A stretch of DNA of 5,913 bases, from NCBI GenBank assembly GCA_013154205.1, contig JAADCY010000053.1, positions 1 to 5,913 of the forward strand. The letters are read 5' to 3'. Source of the DNA: Thermoproteota archaeon (lineage in GTDB: Archaea; Thermoproteota; Thermoprotei_A; Sulfolobales; Desulfurococcaceae). Below the pieces are notes generated by a model, which saw only the letters and a list, made by a program, of their open reading frames with translations, was not told where the DNA came from and made no database searches. This document shows, piece after piece, positions 1-5,547 of this stretch (within the stretch, counting starts at the first letter, position 1; each line of letters opens with the position of its first letter). The position numbers were made by a program, and so were the translations under genes.

Positions 1-119
1 TGGTTTCGGTAAGTAAGCCTTACTATCCGAGATTGAGTATATCCTTCACCTACATATTCGACAGGGTGAAGGTGAAGCGCAAGTTCATCAGGGAGGAAGG
101 CGGATTCGAAATGTTCTGA
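1..119 (+). CDS. C-terminal end of a probable outer-membrane beta-barrel protein (5' end outside window)
   Basis: The frame beginning at base 3 is open to a TGA at 117-119 and encodes the last 38 residues of a protein. The piece contains an alternating hydrophobic/aromatic stretch (RLSISFTYIF), then a basic segment (KVKRKF), and ends in GGFEMF. Amphipathic strands with aromatic residues and a terminal Phe are typical of beta-barrel proteins assembled by the BAM machinery, including TonB-dependent receptors. That is a family-level resemblance only, because no plug domain or other diagnostic part is in the window. It lies on the same strand as the downstream surface-protein genes but 265 bases away, and those genes have their own promoter. 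It could also be a non-barrel protein with a beta-rich end. The exact family is not recognisable. Confidence 0.5.
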   Translation, partial: VSVSKPYYPRLSISFTYIFDRVKVKRKFIREEGGFEMF

Positions 120-140
120 GCCATTTCCATTCTTTCGAAC

Positions 141-169
141 TTGCATAGAGGGGCTTCGGTTTTTAAAAT
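141..169 (+). promoter_or_regulatory. Possible sigma-70-type promoter (TTGCAT-N17-TAAAAT)
   Basis: TTGCAT at 141-146 and TAAAAT at 164-169 are separated by exactly 17 bases. An ATG follows 6 bases after the -10 box, at 176. This is the same geometry as the two strong promoters at 349-377 and 2875-2903, with a poorer -35. It may drive the mini-ORF at 176-232, or it may transcribe through towards 385. In an AT-rich spacer a chance match is possible. Confidence 0.35.
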
Positions 170-258
170 TCTCAAATGCCTGAGTTATTAAGAAACGGAT
201 TGTTATTGGTTTTAGTGCTTTCGGTTAAATAATTGAGGGTAAGAAATTTTAAAATTCT
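161..258 (+). repeat. Two copies of a 12-base repeat TTTTAAAATTCT (161-172 and 247-258)
   Basis: TTTTAAAATTCT occurs at 161-172 and again, exactly, at 247-258, with starts 86 bases apart in the spacer before the first beta-helix gene. The second copy lies partly inside the perfect palindrome AATTTTAAAATT at 245-256. The first copy carries the -10 box of the possible promoter at 141-169. The second has no -35 match at 16-18 bases. These could be duplicated protein-binding sites or simply AT-rich sequence. The function is unknown. Confidence 0.3.
176..232 (+). CDS. Possible 18-aa leaderless mini-ORF with signal-peptide-like sequence
   Basis: ATG at 176 opens an 18-codon frame to TAA at 230-232, encoding MPELLRNGLLLVLVLSVK. 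It starts 6 bases after a TAAAAT box that itself has a -35-like TTGCAT 17 bases upstream. There is no Shine-Dalgarno. The peptide has one early Arg followed by a run of Leu/Val, like the n- and h-regions of a Sec signal peptide, but it stops before any mature part. It is not in frame with the gene at 385. It could be a small membrane peptide, the remnant of a decayed exported-protein gene, or a chance ORF. Confidence 0.2.
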   Translation: MPELLRNGLLLVLVLSVK

Positions 259-268
259 TAAACTAGTC

Positions 269-287
269 TGATTTTCGGGAGAAATCA
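269..287. repeat. Inverted repeat TGATTT-N7-AAATCA
   Basis: TGATTT (269-274) and AAATCA (282-287) are perfect reverse complements around the 7-base loop TCGGGAG. The element sits about 60 bases upstream of the -35 box of the promoter at 349-377. A regulator-binding site or a weak RNA hairpin are both possible. No T-run follows, so it is not a convincing terminator for the upstream gene. Confidence 0.3.
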
Positions 288-336
288 TCCTGTAAAGCCC
301 ACTGGACCGTGGAATTTAATACGATATTTTTTGAAT

Positions 337-346
337 CCCGCGCGGG
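337..346. promoter_or_regulatory. GC-only palindrome CCCGCGCGGG next to the -35 box (operator candidate)
   Basis: CCCGCGCGGG is a perfect 10-base palindrome inside an otherwise AT-rich spacer. It ends two bases before the TTGAAA -35 box at 349-354. Its position and contrast in composition would suit a transcription-factor site, but no equivalent is seen before the paralogue at 2910. It is a short motif and no regulator is known. Confidence 0.25.
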
Positions 347-348
347 TA

Positions 349-377
349 TTGAAAATGGAAATTATTCGCTATAAAAT
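349..377 (+). promoter_or_regulatory. Sigma-70-type promoter of the first beta-helix gene, predicted leaderless
   Basis: TTGAAA at 349-354, a 17-base spacer and TAAAAT at 372-377 form a near-consensus housekeeping promoter. Only 7 bases separate the -10 box from the ATG at 385, so transcription should start at or within a base or two of the start codon, leaving no 5' leader. There is no Shine-Dalgarno before the ATG, which fits. The promoter of the paralogue at 2875-2903 uses the same two hexamers and the same spacer length. Confidence 0.7.
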
Positions 378-384
378 TTGAGCT

Positions 385-2685
385 ATGATAATTACCATTT
401 ACATTAGTGCAGTTTTTACTGTAAATTCGGCGGCCGATACAAGCGACGCCAATTTGGGGGATGGGATTTGTGCGACCAGTACGGGGGAGTGTACCCTCAG
501 GGCTGCTGTGGAAGAGGCGAATAGTCTGGACGGTGTGGACACCATTTATTTCGCTGTTCCTTCTGTGAGCCTCAATGATTTGCTCTATATAGATGATTCC
601 CTCTACATACTGGGAAGGTCCACTGTGGATTCCATATTCTGCACCAGCTTCACGGGGGACTGCCTGCATTCGAAGGATTATCTCTATCTAAGGCGCCTGT
701 ACATTAGATCTTTGAAGACATCAGTCGCTTCCTATAGTCATCTGGAGGCTGTAAGCGTTTCCGTCGATGCCGACACGTTCGGAATTTATTCGTCCTTAGG
801 GAAGCTGGAAGTAAGGAATTCCAATATCCTATCTGATGAATGGGGGATAGTTTCATTCCATGACACCTTTGTCGTTATTCGAAATACTACCTTCGATACG
901 GGAGGAGAAGGATTCCAGTACTACACGGATTCGGAATTGGCTCCAGATTCCATCATCAACAACACTTTCTATTCCGACAATGTCTGTATGACTGTGCAGA
1001 CCAATGGAAAGAATATCCTGATCCGAAATAACGAACTTCATTGCGTTAGAGGAGGCCTCCAATTCTTCGACGAACCCACCAATGCGGTTATCCCTGAATC
1101 TTTATTCGTGGATTCTAACGATGTCTACATTTACGGTTACAGGGCAGAGGCCATAAGGGTGGAGAGATGCGTGGGATGCGGCGTGGGAAGAAACAGGCTC
1201 CTTGGGACGGATACCGCCGGAGTGTTTATATACCTGGTGGGTGTTAAAAATTCCACCATCTGGAACAATACCAACCTAGATGGTACCACTTATACTAACG
1301 CTGGATCCTATGCCTTTATAATCCTGGAGAACTCCGATTCCAATACGATTCGAAACAACAGGTGGGACTTCTCGACAATAAAGGATTCCACGAGCGGTAT
1401 CCAGTTGATGGCAGGAAGCGATTTCAATACTATAGACTCCAACTATGTGGCCAACCTGGCATGGGGTGGATTGGTCATATATGACAGCAGTTCCTACAAC
1501 GAGTTCTATATGGATTCTGTCGTGAACACTGCGGGTATCCAGTTGAGGCGTCATTGGAGGGGCAGGTATGCATTTCCATTTACTATAGACACCACCTATA
1601 ATGGATTGGTTGGGAAGGGTAATCTCTTTAAGAAAGTGTATTCCAGCGGTCATTACAATGCTATGATTGTGGTGGGCATGGATTCGACCGTGATAGATTC
1701 TTCCGAAATGGTCACCCTGGATCTGTGGGGAAATGCTATCAGTAATGCTGGATCGGAACTCTATGTTTACAACAGCTTGATAAGGGGAATTTCTACAGCC
1801 GCCGATACCGGGGGTTACGGGATTTCGCTCGAATACTTCTATGGGGAAAATGCAACGGCTGCTGGATATGCGGATGATTCGTTGTTTACCATTACCGTGG
1901 AAAATACGGAGTTTAGAGATCTAGGTTTTGCCTTTCGTGTAATGGATATAGATACCTCATACATAAAGCTCGATACCCTCTTCGATGACAACAATAATAC
2001 CCTCACTGGTTACACCTATAGCTACTATGGGGACTACTACTTGCCTGTAATAGTGCAGTCCCTCGACCTCAGCTGTAATCCGAGCGTGGTTGCTATTGAT
2101 TCTGTTAAGCTGGAAGATATTTGGGGGTTTTATGTGCTTTTAGATAAGATAAATACGGAAGATGCCCTGTGGTCGTTCCACTGGGAACCCGTGTCCACTG
2201 TGTACTATGATTCGTTGCACATGTGGTACCCTGCTAAAGTGCTTTACTATGACGATGTAGGAAACATTGGGACCCCCAATCCATATGTTGTGAGATTTTA
2301 TGGAGAAAACGGCACAGACCTAACCTTTGCTCCTATCAGGATCGAGCGCGGTCTCGTCAACTACACCGATCCATGTCCCGTTGCTGGTCCCGTAATCAAT
2401 CAAACCGTTTATCCAAAGACAGTTGACAACAGATGGCTGGTGTTGAAGTTCAGGTACGATCCAGCGGTTTTACCTGTTGACATAGGGGAGGATGCGGGCA
2501 GGTACGTGCTGAGGGTTGGAGTGATGCAGATACCTGTTGCTGAGGGTGAGGAAGTGGGGATATACAGCACTTCTGGGCGACTGATAAGGAAGGTGAGGGT
2601 CAGCGGGGACAGGAAGATAGATCTTGCGCCTGGAGTGTACTTCATAAAGACCAGAGAAAAGACCTACAGAGTGCCTGTGTTTTAA
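385..2685 (+). CDS. CSLREA-domain right-handed parallel beta-helix surface protein with T9SS-like C-terminal sorting domain
   Basis: 766 aa, probably exported and cell-surface or secreted. Residues 10-58 resemble the CSLREA N-terminal domain of large surface proteins (FTVNSAAD, then Cys29, and ECTLRAAVEEAN with Cys36). Residues of about 100-540 are Asn/Ser/Thr-rich beta-helix coils of the NosD/pectate-lyase-like type, with ladder positions such as Ile292, Ile322, Ile350 and Phe374. Residues 564-664 form a module I do not recognise, flanked by Cys564 and Cys664. Residues 703-766 look like a T9SS type A-like sorting domain (VGIYSTSGRLIRKV, then LAPGVYFIK). The start is forced: an in-frame TGA lies at 379-381, leaving only about nine hydrophobic residues before the CSLREA domain. 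No catalytic lyase motif is evident. Adhesion, matrix or glycan binding is inference. It is a tandem paralogue of the gene at 2910. Confidence 0.88.
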   Translation: MIITIYISAVFTVNSAADTSDANLGDGICATSTGECTLRAAVEEANSLDGVDTIYFAVPSVSLNDLLYIDDSLYILGRSTVDSIFCTSFTGDCLHSKDYLYLRRLYIRSLKTSVASYSHLEAVSVSVDADTFGIYSSLGKLEVRNSNILSDEWGIVSFHDTFVVIRNTTFDTGGEGFQYYTDSELAPDSIINNTFYSDNVCMTVQTNGKNILIRNNELHCVRGGLQFFDEPTNAVIPESLFVDSNDVYIYGYRAEAIRVERCVGCGVGRNRLLGTDTAGVFIYLVGVKNSTIWNNTNLDGTTYTNAGSYAFIILENSDSNTIRNNRWDFSTIKDSTSGIQLMAGSDFNTIDSNYVANLAWGGLVIYDSSSYNEFYMDSVVNTAGIQLRRHWRGRYAFPFTIDTTYNGLVGKGNLFKKVYSSGHYNAMIVVGMDSTVIDSSEMVTLDLWGNAISNAGSELYVYNSLIRGISTAADTGGYGISLEYFYGENATAAGYADDSLFTITVENTEFRDLGFAFRVMDIDTSYIKLDTLFDDNNNTLTGYTYSYYGDYYLPVIVQSLDLSCNPSVVAIDSVKLEDIWGFYVLLDKINTEDALWSFHWEPVSTVYYDSLHMWYPAKVLYYDDVGNIGTPNPYVVRFYGENGTDLTFAPIRIERGLVNYTDPCPVAGPVINQTVYPKTVDNRWLVLKFRYDPAVLPVDIGEDAGRYVLRVGVMQIPVAEGEEVGIYSTSGRLIRKVRVSGDRKIDLAPGVYFIKTREKTYRVPVF
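2344..2685 (+). repeat. 3' gene segment duplicated in the paralogue at 5052-5393 (copy 1)
   Basis: This 342-base segment aligns without gaps to 5052-5393. By hand count the first 147 bases differ at 25 positions. The last 195 bases (2491-2685) differ at only 5, two of which are in the final Phe and stop codons. It encodes the end of the Cys-flanked module and the complete sorting-type domain. Similarity stops immediately after the stop codon. Confidence 0.9.
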
Positions 2686-2706
2686 TTGATTTGGGGGAGG
2701 TGGCTT

Positions 2707-2793
2707 ATGCCTATTCTTCATTTGCATAAGAAATTCAGGTACAGGGGAAAAATAATAAGGAGGGAAGTGATCGGACGAGAGGCACTTATATAA
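2707..2793 (+). CDS. Possible 28-aa basic small protein with strong Shine-Dalgarno
   Basis: ATG at 2707 is preceded by GGGGGAGGTGG (2693-2703), the best ribosome-binding sequence in the window, with AGG ending 6 bases before the start. The 28-codon frame ends at TAA 2791-2793. The peptide is rich in Lys, Arg and His (HKKFRYRGKIIRRE) and has no Cys or membrane segment. It lies 21 bases after the stop of the upstream beta-helix gene, in the same frame, so it could be translated from that transcript. It resembles no family I recognise. The purine-rich spacer may have produced it by chance, and nothing like it follows the second paralogue. Confidence 0.25.
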   Translation: MPILHLHKKFRYRGKIIRREVIGREALI

Positions 2794-2811
2794 AAACATG
2801 CTAAAATGAAG

Positions 2812-2831
2812 GGTCATCGGGCAGGATGACC
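2812..2831 (+). terminator. Perfect 7-bp hairpin in the intergenic spacer (terminator-like, no T-run)
   Basis: GGTCATC (2812-2818) and GATGACC (2825-2831) pair perfectly around the 6-base loop GGGCAG. It lies between the first beta-helix gene and the promoter of the second, where a terminator would be expected. However, the following bases (TAATGTGCTG) contain no U-tract. A Rho-assisted end, a processing or stability hairpin, or a dyad operator are alternatives. Confidence 0.4.
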
Positions 2832-2835
2832 TAAT

Positions 2836-2846
2836 GTGCTGAGCAC
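2836..2846 (+). repeat. Small inverted repeat GTGC-TGA-GCAC
   Basis: GTGC (2836-2839) and GCAC (2843-2846) flank TGA, four bases after the larger hairpin at 2812-2831. Together the two may form tandem stem-loops in the transcript. Taken alone the 4-bp stem is weak. Confidence 0.25.
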
Positions 2847-2874
2847 GAGAGATATAAAATAGTGGAGTTATTGC

Positions 2875-2903
2875 TTGAAAAAATTAGTCGGCGGGATTAA
2901 AAT
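2875..2903 (+). promoter_or_regulatory. Sigma-70-type promoter of the second beta-helix gene, predicted leaderless
   Basis: TTGAAA at 2875-2880, a 17-base spacer and TAAAAT at 2898-2903 reproduce the promoter at 349-377. The ATG at 2910 comes 6 bases after the -10 box, so the mRNA should begin at the start codon or one or two bases from it. No Shine-Dalgarno is present. The in-frame stop TAA at 2898-2900 is part of the -10 box, which excludes an upstream start. Confidence 0.7.
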
Positions 2904-2909
2904 TTTAAT

Positions 2910-5393
2910 ATGTTGGCGATAATATTGAACGCAATCTTCGTGGTTAATTCCACAGCAGATGCGAACGATCTGAATCCAGGAGATGGAGAGTGTAATGCTT
3001 CTACCACTACGACTGAGTGTACATTCAGGGCAGCTATTGAGGAAGCCAATGATAATGACAAGACGTCTATCATAGATACCATCGTATTTGCTATTTCGGA
3101 TCCAGTTGTGATTTCCAGCGCGCTGGGTCAGATAGATATTAGATCCACCGTACTCATATTTGGCGATTCCGTAAATAACAATACGATAGATTGTAGCGCC
3201 CTCACTGGATATTGTATTGGAATGTACAATAGCAATAATGTGGATTCCACGATAATCGAGAACCTGACCATCGTAGCGGGTGGAACTGCGATCGATATGT
3301 ACGACAGTTATCCACTCAGACTCACCAATGTAATAATAGACGCCGATCAGATTGCCCTGCAGCTCGGTGGAAGTACTATTAGTCCCTATGCTAATATAGT
3401 GAATTCCCAGCTGTCTTCTTCCACTGATAAGGCCATAGCTGTCTATTATGGTACTGCTACGATAGAGGGTTCCAATATCACTTCCGATGGTGCCAGTGCC
3501 ATCTACGTTTCCTCTTCGAACAATACTGCTCACCTGATCATAAGGAATTCAACGGTGATTTCCAATGCTTCTCATGGAATAGAAGTCAACAGGGATGACA
3601 ACCTCATCGTTAATGCGAATACTATCACTGCTGTGAGTAATGGCATCAAGTATTATGACGATGGAGTCCTCTCTCCAGATTCCATAGCAGGTAATACCAT
3701 AACTTCTACGGCTGATAAATGTATATCTTTGAGCTACAATGGAACAGGCACTTATATCAAGCAGAATAATCTTGTCTGTCTTGCTGGAGGCATAGAGGTC
3801 GTTAACAACGATCCTGCGCAGGGAATTCCTTCGATTGTGATCGATAGCAATATTATTACTGTCACTGGCCGCAATCTCGATTATGGCGCTATCAATATCG
3901 ACGGTTGTAATGGCTGTACTGTGAGTAACAATATTTACACTGCCACTGACACAGCTGGCTATTTCATACTGTTGAAGAATGTGAACAGCTCCACGATCGA
4001 GTATAACAAAAATGACAACGATGCTGGCAGGAATTTTCTGATAAGCCTCGAGAATTCGGCTAATAACACGATTCAGTATAATAGATGGTCATTTACCAGT
4101 TTAAAGGATTCCACTGCCGGAATCAAGTTGGCAGCGGGGAGCAATAATAATTCCCTGACGAATAACTATATAAGCAATGTTCTGTGGGCTGGAATCGTGG
4201 TGTATGATAGTAGCTCCAATAATACTTTCTCGAACGACTCTCTCATTCAAACTGCCGGGATCCAGCTCAGACCTGTTGGCGATGGAAGGTACGACTTCCC
4301 CTATAGCCTCGAGGGTATAACATACGACGGAGCTGTGGCAATCAATAACACCTTCGATAATGAGTATGTGGAGAGTTTCCACCATGCCGTAAGTGTGATA
4401 GGCATGGATAGCACCACTATCACCAATTCTTATCTCAAGACCACAGATACTAACGGTTTTGCCCTTGTTAATGCAGGATCCAAAGTGGTCGTAGATGGAA
4501 GCACTCTGGAGGGGGCTGGTGCTGGATATGCTGTCTCGTTGGAGTACTATTATGCCACCTATGCCACGGCAGATGACTATGCTAACGATGTCCTCTTTAC
4601 CATCGGTATAACGAATACCGAGTTCACGAATGTGGATGCTGCCATAAGGGTGGTGGACATGGATACCTCTTATATAAAACTCGACACCCTCTTCGACGAC
4701 AATGGCAATATTAACAATACGATAAGTGGTTCCTATGGAGCTTACCTGCTGCCCGTCGTTGTCCAGACCCTTGACCTCAGCTGTTCGCCCTCTGTTCTGA
4801 ATATAGACACCGTAAAGCTGGGTAATGCTCTGGGATATCAGATATTCAACAAGGTAAATACAGCCGATGCCCTGTGGTCCCTCCACTGGGAGGATGATCC
4901 TTCTGTGGATTATAATAAACTCTGGCAGTGGTACCTTACCAGGGTCCTTTACTATGATCCCAACAATGGAAATAGCTTGACTACCACCAATGACCATACA
5001 GTATTGCTCTATGGAGCCAACGGCACGGTTTTGGATTATTCCATACCCGTGGAGCGCGGTCTCGTCAATTACACCGATCCATGTCCCGTTGCTGGCCCTG
5101 CGGTTAAGCAGACCGTTTATCCAAAGACGGTTGACAACAGGTGGCTGGTGTTGAAGGTGCAGTACGATCCTGATCTGCTGCCTGTGGAGATAGGGGAAGA
5201 TGCGGGCAGGTACGTGCTGAGGGTTGGAGTGATGCAGATACCTGTTGTTGAGGGTGAGGAAGTGGGGATATACAGCACTTCTGGGCGACTGATAAGGAAG
5301 GTGAGGGTCAGCGGGGACAGGAAGATAGACCTTGCGCCTGGAGTGTACTTCATAAAGACCAAAGAAAAGACCTACAGAGTGCCTGTGTTCTGA
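2910..5393 (+). CDS. CSLREA-domain right-handed parallel beta-helix surface protein with T9SS-like C-terminal sorting domain (tandem paralogue)
   Basis: 827 aa with the same plan as the gene at 385. Residues 9-60 are CSLREA-like (FVVNSTAD, Cys28, and ECTFRAAIEEAN with Cys37). Beta-helix coils fill about residues 100-600, with ladder positions Ile363, Ile388, Leu416 and Phe440 spaced 24-28 apart. The Cys625-Cys725 module is unrecognised. Residues 764-827 are the sorting-type domain, almost identical to the paralogue's. All ten Cys match. The 61-residue size difference lies between the second and third Cys pairs (Cys102 to Cys271), as extra Asn/Ser/Thr-rich coils. The start is forced by TAA at 2898-2900 and leaves only about eight hydrophobic residues (MLAIILNA) before the CSLREA domain. 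The product is probably exported. The ligand or role is unknown, and no enzymatic motif is seen. It has its own promoter and a likely terminator after it. Confidence 0.88.
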   Translation: MLAIILNAIFVVNSTADANDLNPGDGECNASTTTTECTFRAAIEEANDNDKTSIIDTIVFAISDPVVISSALGQIDIRSTVLIFGDSVNNNTIDCSALTGYCIGMYNSNNVDSTIIENLTIVAGGTAIDMYDSYPLRLTNVIIDADQIALQLGGSTISPYANIVNSQLSSSTDKAIAVYYGTATIEGSNITSDGASAIYVSSSNNTAHLIIRNSTVISNASHGIEVNRDDNLIVNANTITAVSNGIKYYDDGVLSPDSIAGNTITSTADKCISLSYNGTGTYIKQNNLVCLAGGIEVVNNDPAQGIPSIVIDSNIITVTGRNLDYGAINIDGCNGCTVSNNIYTATDTAGYFILLKNVNSSTIEYNKNDNDAGRNFLISLENSANNTIQYNRWSFTSLKDSTAGIKLAAGSNNNSLTNNYISNVLWAGIVVYDSSSNNTFSNDSLIQTAGIQLRPVGDGRYDFPYSLEGITYDGAVAINNTFDNEYVESFHHAVSVIGMDSTTITNSYLKTTDTNGFALVNAGSKVVVDGSTLEGAGAGYAVSLEYYYATYATADDYANDVLFTIGITNTEFTNVDAAIRVVDMDTSYIKLDTLFDDNGNINNTISGSYGAYLLPVVVQTLDLSCSPSVLNIDTVKLGNALGYQIFNKVNTADALWSLHWEDDPSVDYNKLWQWYLTRVLYYDPNNGNSLTTTNDHTVLLYGANGTVLDYSIPVERGLVNYTDPCPVAGPAVKQTVYPKTVDNRWLVLKVQYDPDLLPVEIGEDAGRYVLRVGVMQIPVVEGEEVGIYSTSGRLIRKVRVSGDRKIDLAPGVYFIKTKEKTYRVPVF
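5052..5393 (+). repeat. 3' gene segment duplicated from or with 2344-2685 (copy 2)
   Basis: This is the partner of 2344-2685 at a constant offset of 2708 bases. Its last 195 bases (5199-5393) are about 97% identical to 2491-2685, synonymous positions included. The flanking 3' sequence is unrelated, so the shared block ends at the coding boundary. Confidence 0.9.
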
Positions 5394-5397
5394 TGCT

Positions 5398-5437
5398 GGG
5401 GGGATCTCCCCCCTTCCCTTAACTTTTTCGGTTTTTT
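5398..5437 (+). terminator. Probable intrinsic terminator after the second beta-helix gene
   Basis: GGGGGG (5398-5403), loop ATCT and CCCCCC (5408-5413) make a 6-bp all-GC hairpin starting 4 bases after the TGA stop. Two T-runs follow (5424-5428 and 5432-5437). The T-runs begin about 10 bases after the stem rather than directly after it, so the terminator is not canonical. Even so, position and composition fit separation of this gene from ligA. Confidence 0.5.
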
Positions 5438-5547
5438 GGATCATAGAAGCCATGAGCATCGCTCCGGTGGTGGGAGGCTCCATAGTCATTCCCCATCTGC
5501 GCAGGGCCTGTGGAATCCTGGAAGATCTGTATTCGGGGAAACAGGCT

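Noticed and set aside
1200..1560. Pectate lyase or other polysaccharide lyase enzyme activity for the beta-helix
   Set aside because: The coil ladder is clear, but no catalytic Asp/Arg/Lys cluster of a lyase or glycosidase family could be recognised. Only a structural or binding role can be suggested.
2802..2860. Further TAAAAT matches at 2802-2807 and 2855-2860 as extra promoters
   Set aside because: No acceptable -35 hexamer is present at 16-18 bases upstream of either, and no start codon follows at the usual distance for a plausible ORF. The spacer is AT-rich, so chance matches are expected.
2868..3533. A 221-codon minus-strand frame covering the promoter and 5' part of the second beta-helix gene
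   Set aside because: It is antisense to the CSLREA-like domain, has low-complexity composition and no start signals. Treated as a shadow.
3984..4233. Asn-rich near-repeats (NST, NNT, NNS) as a DNA repeat array
   Set aside because: The repetition is at protein level, with a coil period of about 24-28 residues. At the DNA level the copies are too diverged to be a tandem repeat, and there is no CRISPR-like spacing.
385..5393. Type V autotransporter passenger (beta-helix) as an alternative reading of the two large proteins
   Set aside because: No C-terminal translocator barrel is present. The tail is a compact sorting-type domain with a GVYF(I/V)K-like end, and the proteins lack the long signal extension seen in many autotransporters.
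4101..5489. A 462-codon open frame on the minus strand, antisense to the second beta-helix gene
   Set aside because: It lies opposite a well-supported gene with domain structure, has no promoter or ribosome site, and its translation matches no recognisable domain. It is a by-product of few TTA/CTA/TCA triplets in that frame of the sense gene.
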